DNA of 64,000 nucleotides from contig NZ_CP062788.1 of NCBI RefSeq assembly GCF_025136295.1, forward strand, positions 4,047,588 through 4,111,587, written 5' to 3'. The notes under the pieces are model-generated. The model saw only the letters and a list, made by a program, of their open reading frames with translations. It searched no databases and was not told the origin of the DNA. A program made the translations under genes and the position numbers. Shown here piece by piece: positions 36,463 through 46,283 of this stretch; position 1 is the first letter of the stretch, and each line of letters opens with the position of its first letter. The stretch is from Aestuariispira ectoiniformans. Its GTDB lineage: Bacteria > Pseudomonadota > Alphaproteobacteria > UBA8366 > Aestuariispiraceae.

Positions 36463-36942
36463 ATGATCAAAGTCGGCGACAAACTTCCGGATATCGGCTT
36501 CAAGACCATGGGCGAAAACGGGCCGGAACCCGTCAGCGCCGAAGACCTGTTCAAGGGGAAGAAGGTTGTTCTTTTCTCCGTACCAGGGGCCTTCACACCG
36601 ACATGTTCCGCCAAGCACCTGCCGGGTTTCGTGGAAAAGTCAGGTGATATCAAAGCCAAGGGCGTCGACACCATTGCCTGCGTTGCAGTCAATGATGCCT
36701 TTGTGATGGGCGCATGGGGCAAGGACCAGAATGTCGGCGACAATGTCGTCATGCTGGCCGATGGCAGCGGTGAATGGACCAGTGCCCTGGGTCTGGAACT
36801 GGACCTGAATGCCGCAGGCCTGGGCATGCGCGGACAGCGTTTTGCCATGATCGTGGACGACGGCACGGTTACACATCTGGCCGTGGAAGAAGGCGGCGCT
36901 TTTGACGTATCCTCCGCCGAAAAAATTCTGGCCGCCCTGTAA
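36463..36942 (+). CDS. Peroxiredoxin, Prx5 type
   Basis: The 159-residue protein matches the Prx5/hybrid-free bacterial group: VVLFSVPGAFTPTCSAKHLPGFVE with the peroxidatic Cys in TPTC, DTIACVAVNDAFVMGAWGK, and MRGQRFAMIVDDGTV. It reduces hydrogen and organic peroxides using a thiol donor. A second cysteine (TIAC) may act as resolving residue. AAGG lies nine bases before the ATG at 36463, preferred over that at 36454. A strong terminator follows. Confidence 0.93.
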   Translation: MIKVGDKLPDIGFKTMGENGPEPVSAEDLFKGKKVVLFSVPGAFTPTCSAKHLPGFVEKSGDIKAKGVDTIACVAVNDAFVMGAWGKDQNVGDNVVMLADGSGEWTSALGLELDLNAAGLGMRGQRFAMIVDDGTVTHLAVEEGGAFDVSSAEKILAAL

Positions 36943-36965
36943 TCAGGCGACCCGAAAGTCGACAG

Positions 36966-37003
36966 CATCCCCGGTCAAGGCAACCTGACCGGGGATGTTT
37001 TGT
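36966..37003. terminator. Terminator between peroxiredoxin and hybrid kinase genes
   Basis: CATCCCCGGTCA (36966-36977) and TGACCGGGGATG (36986-36997) form a 12-bp stem followed by TTTTGTTT. It can also serve the converging kinase gene. Confidence 0.88.
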
Positions 37004-37004
37004 T

Positions 37005-40000
37005 TCAGGCCAGCAAGAACCGGAATTTCTCCGCAGCTTCTTCCCCTACATCGGGCAGACGCGCCACCAGTTGCGTAACCGTATCGCACTGATCGTCGCG
37101 GGCCGCCATCTCAAGGGCCTTTGCCAGGGAATGCAATCGCATCGCCCCGAAACTGCCAGCACTGCTTTTCAGGGCGTGTGCTTCCTTGGCGATCACCGCC
37201 CGATCGTCTCCCTCCTCTGCTTCGCAGATTCTCTCTACGCGACCGGACAACTCATTCAGGAATACCTCGATCAACTGAGGCACCGCCTGTTCTCCGGCGT
37301 CCTTGCGCAATTGCCGCAGGATAATCTCGTCCACGACAGGCGAACCATCATCCGGACTGCTTTTGGCATCATTGTCCAATACAGGCGACTCGACCGGCGC
37401 GTCCGACAACTGGCATGGCGTCTCGTCCGCGGTTGCAGGTTGAGGGATCGCCGCCGGGTTGACGACAATCGCCCCCTCCCGGTTTTCCAGATCGGGCACG
37501 GGCGCAGGTTTGCATATCCGCCCCATATTCGGCGGGCAGAAGCGGACAATCGTGTCGATCAGCTCCCGCGTCTGCAACGGTTTGGTCAGATAGGCATCCA
37601 TGCCGGACTGCAGGAAACGCTCCCTGTCACCCGGCATGGCATGAGCCGTCAAGGCCACAATGGGAACCTGGCTCTCCTCACCGGGAAGGGCACGGATTGC
37701 CTTGGTCGCTTCGACCCCGTCCATATTCGGCATGGAAACATCCATAAGGACCAGGTCGTAGGGCAACCGCCGGACCGAATCCAGTGCTTCCGCCCCATCC
37801 ATCACCCAATCCACACGATATCCCACACGCCGCAGCAGGGCGGAAGCGACCATCCTGTTTGTCGGGCTGTCTTCCGCCAGCAGGATGCGATAGCCTTCGC
37901 CGACACGGCGCTGTGCTTCATCGGCGTCGTGGCGCGCGCGATCCTCCATGATCGTGTCTGCTGACATGGTCTGCATCACACGGGCCAGATCTTCCCGTTT
38001 TATCGGTTTACTCAAAATCCCGTCGGCACGACCATCGCGGCCTTCCGCATTGCCGCCGCTCTGTACGCCATAGGGACGCAGCAGGAAAATCGGCAGGTCA
38101 CACCCCTTGCTGCGGAGCATTTCGACCAACCGCCCACCGGTTTCATCCTGTGGCCGCCCATCGATCAGCACCACATCAAGGTCTTCCTCCGCCATACGGG
38201 CAACTGCCTCGTTGGCCGTGCGAACGGCCGTGACACTATGCCCGTCGCTGCGCAGGGTTTTCACAAGAAGGGAAGAGGTGATCCCGCCCTCTCCCCAGAA
38301 AAGAATACGCCGACGCGGCATGTCGTCTGCCGCGGGCACGACGATCTCGGCGTCACTGCCACGTCGCAACTGAACGGTGAAGCTGAAAACACTGCCGTGA
38401 TCCGGTTCGCTGTTCACCCGGATAACGCCATTCATGGCCTCGACCAGCCTTCTGGTGATGGCAAGCCCCAGGCCGGTGCCGCCAAAGCGGCGCGAATAGG
38501 AGGCATCAATCTGGTTGAATTCCATAAACAGGCCGTCCTGGGCATCATAGGGAATGCCAATGCCCGTATCGGTAACAACCCCGGACAAGGTCACGTCGTC
38601 ACCGTCTTCCGCAACCATCGCCAATTCAACTGTTACCCCGCCACGTTCGGTAAATTTCACGGCGTTGCCCGCCAGATTCAACAGGACCTGACGCAGCCGC
38701 CCCGGATCGCCGCGCAGTTCATCGGGGACGGAATGGTCAACATAACAGGCAATCTCGATCCCCTTGGCATGCGCCCTGGAGGCCAGCAATTCCACAACCC
38801 CCTGCACAACCTCGGTCGGATTGAAGTCCGTATCCTCCAACGTCAGCTTGCCCGCCTCGATCTTGGAAAAGTCCAGAATGTCTTCGATAAGCGACAACAG
38901 CATTTCGCCGGATTCGCGCGCCGTCAGGGCATAGCCGCGCTGTTCCGGGTCCAGTTCGCTATCCATCAGCAGTCCCAGCAAGCCCAGCACACCATTCAGC
39001 GGCGTACGCATCTCATGGCTCATGATCGCCAGGAACTCCGACTTGGCCTGAGTTGCATTGCGGGATTCGTGAAGCGCCCTGCGTAGCCGTTCCTCCGTGC
39101 GCACCTGATCGGAAATGTCATAACGAAGACAGATCACGCCTCCGCTGGGAATATGAATATCGCGGGCCAGCACCCAGTTGCCTTCGGCCAGTTCATACTG
39201 GCATTCACCGCCATTGTTAAAGCTGTCGAGACGCCATTTTTCCCATTCCCGTACCGTTCGCCCGGAGCGCGAGTAATGATTGTTCTCCAGGCCGAAGGAA
39301 AGCAACGCCTCAAAAGATTTGCCAACAACATCGACCTCGTCCTTGAAACCTGCGATTTCCAGAAACGCCGAGTTACACATCGCCAGACGGCCGTCTTTTT
39401 CAAAAAGGCCGACACCATCGGGAATACTGTCCACTGCCTGCCGCAGAAGGTCCGTTGCCGCAACCGCCTGTCTGTTGGCTCTTTCTTCCCGACCAACCTG
39501 ACGGAACAGCAAAAAAACGAGGGCAAGGCCGCAAAAACCGACAACGGAGATATCAATCACCAGTGTCTGCGCCAGCGAACTGATGTTATTGCGCACCTCA
39601 TTGTCGCCGGACATATCCGATTGCACCGCCGACAAAGTCACGCGATGCAGGCCGTCCCGCGCCGGAGACAAGAGATCATAAACTTTCCGAAGGACGGCAA
39701 CATCACCGGTATGCAGCCGCGCGATTTTCGCATCAACCTGCACCAGACGATCCCTCAGATCATCAAAAACATCCCTGTGATCTCGGTAAAGCGTCGCCTG
39801 GGGTTCCGGGGCAGATGCAGAAATCAGGTTCAGGCGGCTCCACAGCACATCAAGCTCACGCACCACATCATTGGGGCCGGTTGCATTCGGCGCGGTTTCC
39901 GCTTTTGATAGCACCTCCAGGCATTCCTGAAGGGCGCGTTCCAACTCTCCGGCGTACCATAAGTTGCTGTTGGTCTGGGTTTGCCAAAGAACACTCTCCT

Positions 40001-40100
40001 GTTCCCAGAACCGCGTCGCGGTAATCACCGCGCTGGCTCCGAAAAGGGTCAGCAAAACCAGAAGAACAATATAGACAGCCCGTCGTTTTAGATGGATCAT
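37005..40100 (-). CDS. Hybrid sensor histidine kinase with PAS, two receiver-like domains and Hpt
   Basis: The 1031-residue inner-membrane protein has a first helix (about 8-28), a periplasmic loop, a second helix (about 180-200), a PAS domain (about 215-330), HisKA with [20 protein letters not shown], and an ATPase domain with [30 protein letters not shown] and [19 protein letters not shown] degenerate receiver-like domain (about 595-710, [10 protein letters not shown]) precedes a complete receiver ([24 protein letters not shown]) and an Hpt domain with [12 protein letters not shown]. The layout is that of BarA/TorS-type phosphorelays. Its ATG overlaps the stop of the upstream periplasmic-protein gene, so the pair is co-translated. 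No response regulator with output domain is adjacent. Confidence 0.93.
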   Translation of the reverse strand: MIHLKRRAVYIVLLVLLTLFGASAVITATRFWEQESVLWQTQTNSNLWYAGELERALQECLEVLSKAETAPNATGPNDVVRELDVLWSRLNLISASAPEPQATLYRDHRDVFDDLRDRLVQVDAKIARLHTGDVAVLRKVYDLLSPARDGLHRVTLSAVQSDMSGDNEVRNNISSLAQTLVIDISVVGFCGLALVFLLFRQVGREERANRQAVAATDLLRQAVDSIPDGVGLFEKDGRLAMCNSAFLEIAGFKDEVDVVGKSFEALLSFGLENNHYSRSGRTVREWEKWRLDSFNNGGECQYELAEGNWVLARDIHIPSGGVICLRYDISDQVRTEERLRRALHESRNATQAKSEFLAIMSHEMRTPLNGVLGLLGLLMDSELDPEQRGYALTARESGEMLLSLIEDILDFSKIEAGKLTLEDTDFNPTEVVQGVVELLASRAHAKGIEIACYVDHSVPDELRGDPGRLRQVLLNLAGNAVKFTERGGVTVELAMVAEDGDDVTLSGVVTDTGIGIPYDAQDGLFMEFNQIDASYSRRFGGTGLGLAITRRLVEAMNGVIRVNSEPDHGSVFSFTVQLRRGSDAEIVVPAADDMPRRRILFWGEGGITSSLLVKTLRSDGHSVTAVRTANEAVARMAEEDLDVVLIDGRPQDETGGRLVEMLRSKGCDLPIFLLRPYGVQSGGNAEGRDGRADGILSKPIKREDLARVMQTMSADTIMEDRARHDADEAQRRVGEGYRILLAEDSPTNRMVASALLRRVGYRVDWVMDGAEALDSVRRLPYDLVLMDVSMPNMDGVEATKAIRALPGEESQVPIVALTAHAMPGDRERFLQSGMDAYLTKPLQTRELIDTIVRFCPPNMGRICKPAPVPDLENREGAIVVNPAAIPQPATADETPCQLSDAPVESPVLDNDAKSSPDDGSPVVDEIILRQLRKDAGEQAVPQLIEVFLNELSGRVERICEAEEGDDRAVIAKEAHALKSSAGSFGAMRLHSLAKALEMAARDDQCDTVTQLVARLPDVGEEAAEKFRFLLA

Positions 40101-40609
40101 TTTATCTCAAGTGTCTCCAGCTGCCATACCCAGCGGTCGGCAACTTCTGCAGCCTCAAGCTCTGTATGCTCGTCTTGCGGATAGACGATCCATAGCGGCC
40201 CTTTATCCCTCCGCTTTAATGTCACACCGTTGACTTTGAAGGCAAGTAATACGTCGTAACGCTCAACATCGGACCAGGGTATCGTCGCCTCGTAATCGTC
40301 CAGGGCCACTGCCTTGATATCGCTTCCCTTTCTGGCCCCCACAAAGTTCAGCACATCCCTCAGCAACACTCCGGTGAAGCGCGCCCGGGCACTCAGCCAT
40401 GGTGATTTCGTCGCGTAGTTCACAACCTTGAACTGGCGGAGCATCTTCATGCTCAGCAGCGCCGACTTCCCTTGATTGTGTTTGGAAATATCGCCTTGCA
40501 CCGTCAATATAACGGCCCCTGACGGCATGGGCAGCGCCTTGGCCTCGGCAACGCCCCCCGGAACCGTCATAAGCAAGACTAGTGAAATAATGACAAGCCG
40601 CAAATGCAT
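40097..40609 (-). CDS. Exported protein of the molybdopterin-oxidoreductase fold without cysteine, coupled to the hybrid kinase
   Basis: The 170-residue protein has a signal peptide (hydrophobic LVIISLVLLMTVPGGVAEAKA) and a mature part resembling the oxidored_molyb/YedY core: ILTVQGDISKHNQG, RARFTGVLLRDVLNFVGARKGSDIKAVALDDYEATIPWSDVERYDVLLAFKVNG and GPLWIVYPQDEH. The mature part contains no cysteine, so the Mo ligand is missing and it probably is not an oxidoreductase. It overlaps the kinase start by ATGA. A periplasmic ligand-binding subunit for the kinase is the most economical reading. ATG 40609 follows GAAAGGAA. Confidence 0.75.
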   Translation of the reverse strand: MHLRLVIISLVLLMTVPGGVAEAKALPMPSGAVILTVQGDISKHNQGKSALLSMKMLRQFKVVNYATKSPWLSARARFTGVLLRDVLNFVGARKGSDIKAVALDDYEATIPWSDVERYDVLLAFKVNGVTLKRRDKGPLWIVYPQDEHTELEAAEVADRWVWQLETLEIK

Positions 40610-40704
40610 GAGGTTCCTTTCCCCCACTTGTCGTTGTAACCTGCAACCAAATACAGACTAGCGTTAATCTCTCAACAAAACCCTAACACAATTAATACGG
40701 TTCA

Positions 40705-41442
40705 ATGGTCTTTCTTTTCACGGATTTCGGGTATTCCGGCCCCTACGTAGGCCAGATGAAAGCTGCCCTGTATGAACGGCTGCCCGAAGGCACGGTCATT
40801 GACCTCATGCATGACGCCCCGCGCTTTAATTCAAAGGCATCCGCCTATTTGCTGGCGGCGCTTGCGGAATTCATGCCGGCCAATGCGGTCACCGCCGCCG
40901 TGATCGACCCCGGCGTCGGCAGCAAAAGGAAGGCCATTGCCCTGAAGGCAGACAGCCGCTGGTTCGTCGGGCCGGATAACGGGCTGCTGGCCCTTGTTGC
41001 GCGGCGCGCAAAATCAGCCGAAATTTACGATATCGCCCACGTCCCCTCCCACCTTTCCGCCAGCTTCCACGGGCGGGACCTCTTCGCACCGGTCTGCGCA
41101 GAACTCGCACAGGGCATTCTGAAATCCCTGAGCCCACGGAAACAGCAGGACCGGATTCCCGGGTCGGACTGGCCGGAGGATTGTGCGGAAATCATCTATA
41201 TCGACGAGTTCGGCAATGCCATGACGGGGATGCGCTTTGACCTGTTGCCCACCACCTGCGATATTCGCGTGGACAGCCAATTGGTTCCGGTCAGACGGAC
41301 CTTCTCCGACGCACCTGTGGGGGTACCATTGGCCTACAGGAATTCACAGGGGCTGCTGGAAATTGCAGTCAACCAGGGCAGCGCAACTGCCGACCTGGCG
41401 TTGGAAATTGGCAGTCGTATAGACATAGTCGCGCAGACATGA
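40705..41442 (+). CDS. SAM hydroxide adenosyltransferase (SAM hydrolase; chlorinase/fluorinase superfamily)
   Basis: The 245-residue protein has the DUF62 signature: FTDFGYSGPYVGQMKAAL at the N terminus, AVIDPGVGSKRKAI, WFVGPDNGLL, SFHGRDLFAPVCAELA, and YIDEFGNAMTGM in the C-terminal barrel. Characterised bacterial members hydrolyse S-adenosylmethionine to adenosine and methionine; they lack the halide pocket of true fluorinases. Its physiological role is unclear. It is eight bases upstream of a PAS-domain gene, probably in one transcript. Confidence 0.9.
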   Translation: MVFLFTDFGYSGPYVGQMKAALYERLPEGTVIDLMHDAPRFNSKASAYLLAALAEFMPANAVTAAVIDPGVGSKRKAIALKADSRWFVGPDNGLLALVARRAKSAEIYDIAHVPSHLSASFHGRDLFAPVCAELAQGILKSLSPRKQQDRIPGSDWPEDCAEIIYIDEFGNAMTGMRFDLLPTTCDIRVDSQLVPVRRTFSDAPVGVPLAYRNSQGLLEIAVNQGSATADLALEIGSRIDIVAQT

Positions 41443-41449
41443 GGAAAGA

Positions 41450-42001
41450 ATGACCAAAGGCGGCCTCCTGGGACCCAATACAGATCTTCTGCCGCTACCT
41501 GCGCAATTCGATGACCCGTTCCTGAATACGGTCATGCAGCACTGGCAGGATATCCGGCAAGGACAGAACATTCCTCAGCGCAGCGCCCTGGACCCCACAG
41601 CGTTTCGCCGCTGCCTGCCCCATGTCTGGATTTATGGATACCTGCCTGAGGAAGACGACTTCGTCTGTCGCCTTGCCGGTGCCGAGGTCAACTACGCCTG
41701 GGGCTATTCCATCATGGGAAAGCGCATATCCGAACTTTACGGCCCTGAAAACAGCATCAAGCTGAAAAGCCGATGGAAGTTCGTCCTGGAAAAGCCGGCA
41801 ATCATGCATTCAAAATTTACGACCCTGCGGGAAACAACGTCATTCAAACGGGCCGAACGCCTGACATTGCCGGTTGCCGACCAGTCAGGGGAGCCTGCCT
41901 TTATCTTTGGCGTGACCCACTATCGTTTCGACAAAATTCGGGACCGCGACAAACAGATCGCGCCTCCCGAGGAAAAGCCCATTTACTACAGCATCGACTG
42001 A
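41450..42001 (+). CDS. PAS domain-containing protein (PAS_5-like), second copy
   Basis: This 183-residue protein is of the same type as the one at 4462-5055: RSALDPTAFRRCLPHVWIYGYLPEEDDFVCRLAGAEVNYAWG is the PAS core, and FKRAERLTLPVADQSGEPAFIFGVTHY the C-terminal sheet. It has no output domain. It follows the SAM hydrolase gene closely and converges with scfR, leaving one base between the stop codons. Function unknown. Confidence 0.75.
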   Translation: MTKGGLLGPNTDLLPLPAQFDDPFLNTVMQHWQDIRQGQNIPQRSALDPTAFRRCLPHVWIYGYLPEEDDFVCRLAGAEVNYAWGYSIMGKRISELYGPENSIKLKSRWKFVLEKPAIMHSKFTTLRETTSFKRAERLTLPVADQSGEPAFIFGVTHYRFDKIRDRDKQIAPPEEKPIYYSID

Positions 42002-42002
42002 C

Positions 42003-43490
42003 CTAACGCGTCGGCCCCGGGTCCCGATGCTGATGTGGCCAACCCGCATAGGCATAGGGAGACAGGCCGCGGGTATTTTCATCCACTCTGAACCGTTGAT
42101 GAACAGGCGGAAAGGCCCGCTGGCCACAATCCATGCGGTCGCAAATCCGGCAATGGACGCCGATCAGGCCTGCACGCTCCGCATTTTCCAGATCCACCCC
42201 GTCCGAATAGACCATCTCCGGCGCATGAACCACCGCGCACCCCAGGCCGATGGAAAAGACACTTTGCTGGACGCCATAGCCGACACCGCCCTTGCGCACA
42301 GTCCGCGCGATACAGAAGAACCCGGTTCCGTCCGGCAGGTAGGAAACCTGGGCCTGGACCACGCCGGGGTTCATGAACGCGCTATAGACGTTCCAGCGGG
42401 AACAGGCCCCGCCATGGCGCGGGATCGGCAGGCCCGACAGGGAAAAACGCTTGGAAATGTTGCCCGCGATATCCACGCGCAGGAAATGCATGGGAATTCC
42501 TTTGGCGTCCGGCTTGTTCAGTGTCGTCAGGCGCTGGGCCGCCTGTTCGAAACTGATGCCATATTGGTGCTGCAACAGTTCAATGTCATAGCGCACGGCG
42601 CGCGCGGTCTGTAAAAAACTGTCATAGGGCATTAAAAGGGCGGCGGCGAAATAGTTGGCCATCGCCACCCGGCCCAGGTGCCGGACATCGCCTTCGCGAA
42701 TGCGCCCTTCCATCAACAGCATGTCGATCACCGGCCCCGCCGACAGCAGACCGACCTGATGAGCAATCTGGAAAATCCGGCTGGCCCGATCCACACGGGG
42801 CGAAATCCACAAGGTGCGGGTGATCGCATCGTAACGCCGCTGGAACGTCTCTCCCGACTGGAAGTCCGCAAGCTGTACCGTGACGTCATGGGCCGTCTTC
42901 AAATAGTCAACCAGCGCATCGTTGCTTTGCGTTTCGACAATCCCGATTTCACGGCGAACCCGGTCGGCCTCGTCCTCCAGGTCCTGGAAATAGTTGTTAT
43001 TGGCCTGGATAAAGTCTGAAATCTGTTCCGCAGGCGCAAGGCTGCTGCCAAAGGCGAAGGCATCGGTCCCGTCTTCCTCCGCCAGTTGGGTTGCCAGGCT
43101 GCGCGTGTCCTCGATGGACTTGCGGAAGGCGTCATGAAGCAGCAACAGGGCCTTGGCGGCATTGGGACTGGAATTGACCAACTCGCGGACGTCCATATTG
43201 GTCAGGTCCAGTTCTTCGAACATATCCTCACCCAGAACCGCCATGACATCGGCCAGAAGCTGGCTTTCGTCCCCTTCGGCGAGATCGCGCAACTCAAGGT
43301 CGAAAATCTCCGACAGTTTTAGCAGCAGATCGACCGTCACCTTGCGATGATTATGTTCGATCAGATTCAGATAGGACGCACTGACCCCCAATTGTTCCGC
43401 CAGCTGCGCCTGCGTCTTGCCATGGTCGCGGCGCAGGCGGCGGATCTTCGCCCCCAGCTTCGGATTGGCGCTTTTAACCTGTTTTGCCAT
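42003..43490 (-). CDS. scfR: ScfR/RamB-type short-chain fatty acid-responsive XRE regulator
   Basis: The 495-residue protein has an N-terminal XRE helix-turn-helix (LRRDHGKTQAQLAEQLGVSASYLNLIEHNHRKV, about 18-50), a long middle region with an ImmA/IrrE-like peptidase-derived part (RIFQIAHQVGLL…MANYFAAALLMPYDSFLQTARAV), and a C-terminal DUF2083-type segment with CSRWNVYSAF and CRICDRMDCGQRAFPP. The family controls glyoxylate-cycle and short-chain acyl-CoA genes, for example isocitrate lyase. It is divergent from aceA and TTTACA elements lie between, matching that role. Confidence 0.92.
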   Translation of the reverse strand: MAKQVKSANPKLGAKIRRLRRDHGKTQAQLAEQLGVSASYLNLIEHNHRKVTVDLLLKLSEIFDLELRDLAEGDESQLLADVMAVLGEDMFEELDLTNMDVRELVNSSPNAAKALLLLHDAFRKSIEDTRSLATQLAEEDGTDAFAFGSSLAPAEQISDFIQANNNYFQDLEDEADRVRREIGIVETQSNDALVDYLKTAHDVTVQLADFQSGETFQRRYDAITRTLWISPRVDRASRIFQIAHQVGLLSAGPVIDMLLMEGRIREGDVRHLGRVAMANYFAAALLMPYDSFLQTARAVRYDIELLQHQYGISFEQAAQRLTTLNKPDAKGIPMHFLRVDIAGNISKRFSLSGLPIPRHGGACSRWNVYSAFMNPGVVQAQVSYLPDGTGFFCIARTVRKGGVGYGVQQSVFSIGLGCAVVHAPEMVYSDGVDLENAERAGLIGVHCRICDRMDCGQRAFPPVHQRFRVDENTRGLSPYAYAGWPHQHRDPGPTR

Positions 43491-43509
43491 CGCCCCCTCC
43501 TACGAATAA

Positions 43510-43555
43510 TTTACATTATTTACTTTTTGAAAATTATATACAAGACCAGTTTACA
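43510..43555. promoter_or_regulatory. Paired TTTACA elements in the scfR-aceA region
   Basis: TTTACA occurs at 43510-43515 and 43550-43555, exactly 40 bases apart, with a related TTTACTTT at 43520, in an A+T-rich stretch just upstream of scfR. They are candidates for ScfR half-sites. Confidence 0.45.
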
Positions 43556-43695
43556 TTTTTGTCAATTTGGAAAGCGTTGCGCCAATTCCCGGGTGCATCG
43601 TATCAATAAATCAGGAAACAGCGCTGCCTTGCGATATCAATCGGCTGTTTAGTCGATGAAAAACATTCAACAGGCAAGCGATACACAAAAGAAAT

Positions 43696-43710
43696 TTTAC
43701 AAGCTGTAAA
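43696..43710. promoter_or_regulatory. Palindrome TTTACA-N3-TGTAAA before aceA
   Basis: This inverted repeat ends 11 bases before the aceA ATG and abuts its AAAGGA ribosome-binding site, so binding could block transcription or translation initiation. It uses the same hexamer as the elements at 43510 and 43550. Confidence 0.5.
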
Positions 43711-43721
43711 GGATTACGACC

Positions 43722-45053
43722 ATGACCGACAGCATGAACATGGATTACACCTGGGACAACACCAGCGGCGATAGCGATGCACAGGGCTGGGCCGCGCCGT
43801 CCTACGCGCCGGACCGTTGGGCAACCGTGCGCCGTGACTACAGCATGGCCGACGTGGAACGCCTGCGCGGCTCCGTTCATATCCGCCATACGCTGGCTGA
43901 AATGGGCGCGGAAAAGTTGTGGAAGCTGATCACCGAAACGCCCTATGTAAATACCCTCGGTGCCTTCACCGGTTGTCAGGCGACCCAGCATGTTCGTGCC
44001 GGCCTGAAAGCCATCTATCTGTCCGGTTGGCAGGTTGCCGCCGATGCCAACAATGCCGGTCAGATGTATCCGGACCAGTCGCTTTATCCGGTCAGTTCGG
44101 TCCCGCAGGTCGTTGAGCGCATCAACAATGCCTTCCAGCGTCAGGATCAGATCCAGAACATGGAACGCCTATCCGGCGAGGAAACCACCGATATCGACTG
44201 GTTTGCCCCGATCGTAGCTGACGCCGAAGCTGGCTTCGGCGGCCCGCTGAATGTTTTCGAACTGATGAAGGCCATGATCAAGGCCGGTGCCGCAGGCGTC
44301 CATTTTGAGGACCAACTGGCATCCGAGAAGAAATGCGGCCATCTGGGCGGCAAGGTCCTGCTGCCGACGCAACAGGCAGTCCGCAACCTGAACAGCGCCC
44401 GTCTGGCCGCGGACGTCATGGGTGTTCCGACCATCATCATGGCCCGTACGGATGCAGAATCCGCCCGCCTGATCACCTCCGACGTCGACGAACGCGACAA
44501 GGAGTTCATGACCGGTGAGCGCACTGCGGACGGCTTCTACCGCATCACCGGCGGCGTGGACATGGGCATTGCCCGCGGCCTGGCCTATGCGCCTTATGCC
44601 GACCTCCTGTGGATGGAAACCTCCACGCCGGACCTGGATCAGGCGAAGAAATTCGCAGAATCGATCCGCAAGGAATTCCCGAACCAGATGCTGGCTTACA
44701 ACTGCTCCCCGTCCTTCAACTGGGCGAAGCACCTGGATGTTGCCACGATGGAGAAATTCCAGCGCGAGCTGGGCGCCATGGGCTACAAATTCCAGTTCAT
44801 CACGCTGGCAGGCTTCCACAGCCTGAACTACGCCACCTTCGAACTGGCCCGTGCTTACAACGAACGCGGCATGGCAGGCTACTCCGAGCTGCAGCAGGCG
44901 GAATTCGCGGCCGAAACCCATGGCTTCAGCGCCACCCGTCACCAGCACGAAGTCGGCACCAGCTACTTCGACGCCGTCAACAACACGACCGCCGGTGGCG
45001 AAGCATCCACCACGGCCATGGGCGAAAGCACGGAAACCGCACAGTTCCACTAA
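43722..45053 (+). CDS. aceA: Isocitrate lyase
   Basis: The 443-residue enzyme cleaves isocitrate to glyoxylate and succinate, the first step of the glyoxylate shunt needed for growth on acetate and fatty acids. The catalytic loop [18 protein letters not shown] carries the active-site Cys; [26 protein letters not shown] and [11 protein letters not shown] form the substrate and metal site, and NCSPSFNW is conserved. Length is normal. A regulator of the ScfR family is divergent, and a terminator follows at 45183. Malate synthase is not in the window. Confidence 0.96.
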   Translation: MTDSMNMDYTWDNTSGDSDAQGWAAPSYAPDRWATVRRDYSMADVERLRGSVHIRHTLAEMGAEKLWKLITETPYVNTLGAFTGCQATQHVRAGLKAIYLSGWQVAADANNAGQMYPDQSLYPVSSVPQVVERINNAFQRQDQIQNMERLSGEETTDIDWFAPIVADAEAGFGGPLNVFELMKAMIKAGAAGVHFEDQLASEKKCGHLGGKVLLPTQQAVRNLNSARLAADVMGVPTIIMARTDAESARLITSDVDERDKEFMTGERTADGFYRITGGVDMGIARGLAYAPYADLLWMETSTPDLDQAKKFAESIRKEFPNQMLAYNCSPSFNWAKHLDVATMEKFQRELGAMGYKFQFITLAGFHSLNYATFELARAYNERGMAGYSELQQAEFAAETHGFSATRHQHEVGTSYFDAVNNTTAGGEASTTAMGESTETAQFH

Positions 45054-45182
45054 GCCCGATCGTTACACCGGGGGTCGGTTGAGTGACCGAGCGGCCGACC
45101 CCATCCCGATCTCCTTGCCCCTATCGGCAAGGGAAGCGGGGCGGTTTCCCTCTCGGTTTTGGTACCGCACCGACCCGACTTG

Positions 45183-45210
45183 AGCCCGCCTTTTGGCGGG
45201 CTTCTTTTTT
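45183..45210 (+). terminator. Rho-independent terminator of aceA
   Basis: AGCCCGCC-TTTT-GGCGGGCT followed by TCTTTTTT. It lies 130 bases after the stop; the intervening G+C-rich sequence holds no recognised gene. Confidence 0.88.
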
Positions 45211-45344
45211 GATGTCGCTTTGCCCTATGTGGATTCGACATGAAGGTCACCGCAATTTGGTGACATCCCCATATTGAGAGACAAGCCCGGATTGCCGATT
45301 CTGACAGTCAGGAGAATTCACCTGAAACGGCCTGAGGAGACCGG

Positions 45345-45662
45345 ATGATGCGCTATTTCAAACCCGACGACTTCACAGGCAACCGTGCCTGGGATGCGCT
45401 GGATATTGCCAAAATGGACGGCACCACTGTTCGCCTGCATTGGACCGACAAGCCATACAAATGGCACATCAATGATGGTCAGGAAGTCTTTGTCGTCCTG
45501 AAGGGCAGGGTGGATATGCATGTCCGGGAGGCCGACGGCACAGTAACCGTGACACAGATGTCAGACGGCATGATTGCTCATGCAACCGAAGGCACGGAAC
45601 ATGTGGCCCACCCTCAGGGCGCAGCCAGAATTCTGGTGATTGAGAAGGAAGGATCAGTCTGA
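45345..45662 (+). CDS. Cupin-fold protein
   Basis: The 105-residue protein is a single small beta-barrel: YKWHINDGQEVFVVLKGRVDMHVREADGTVTV and GMIAHATEGTEHVAHPQGAARILVIEKEG are the two cupin motifs, the first with H and E that usually bind metal, the second with H in TEHVAHP. GAGGAGA precedes the ATG. It could be a small isomerase, dioxygenase or sensor; neighbours do not decide. Confidence 0.85.
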   Translation: MMRYFKPDDFTGNRAWDALDIAKMDGTTVRLHWTDKPYKWHINDGQEVFVVLKGRVDMHVREADGTVTVTQMSDGMIAHATEGTEHVAHPQGAARILVIEKEGSV

Positions 45663-45701
45663 TCCGGACTTGTGGAGAGAACCGGCGTGCCTACGACCGC
45701 A

Positions 45702-46178
45702 TCAGCGGTCTACATGGGTCTCGATCACAACATGGGACTGCACGCGCTGCACGACCGGATGATCGCTCAGGCTTTCGGTGATTTCCTGCAACCGTTCAAT
45801 GGACGGTACATCCAACAGCATGCAGGCATCCACCTCCCCCGCTGTCGACCAGAATTTCCGGATTTCCGGCAGATGGCCGAAATCCTGATACAAGGCCTTG
45901 CATTTCGACCCCGTCAGCGTCAGCGAAAGCACGACCGAAATACCTTTAGGTGTCTCCGACGCCCCCCGGCGGATCGTATACCCCTCGATCACGCCATCAC
46001 GCTCCATCCGGGCAAGCCGCTGGCGCACCGCGGTGGGTGACAGGTTGACCGCACGCGCCAATTCCGCAACCGGTGTGCGGGCATCCTGCTGCAGGAGCGC
46101 CAGCAGTCTCTCATCGCGGTCATCCGTGCTTTTCCGGGTCATTGGTGAAATCGAACCTGTTTTTGGTGGAAACGACAT
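45702..46178 (-). CDS. Lrp/AsnC-family transcriptional regulator
   Basis: The 146- to 158-residue protein has an AsnC-type helix-turn-helix (DERLLALLQQDARTPVAELARAVNLSPTAVRQRLARMERDGVIEGYT) and an alpha-beta ligand (RAM) domain with FWSTAGEVDACMLLDVPSIERLQEI. Such proteins sense amino acids. The start may be 46178 or the ATG at 46142. It is divergent from the isochorismatase-family hydrolase gene 105 bases away, the likely target. Confidence 0.92.
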   Translation of the reverse strand: MSFPPKTGSISPMTRKSTDDRDERLLALLQQDARTPVAELARAVNLSPTAVRQRLARMERDGVIEGYTIRRGASETPKGISVVLSLTLTGSKCKALYQDFGHLPEIRKFWSTAGEVDACMLLDVPSIERLQEITESLSDHPVVQRVQSHVVIETHVDR

Positions 46179-46283
46179 GGCCAGCCGGACGGTTTGGCAA
46201 ATTCGCCATATTGAGAACTGGCCGGATTTTCCCGATCTTAATCACCACGCCGCCCGGATCAACAAATGCATGTGAGAAAACAG

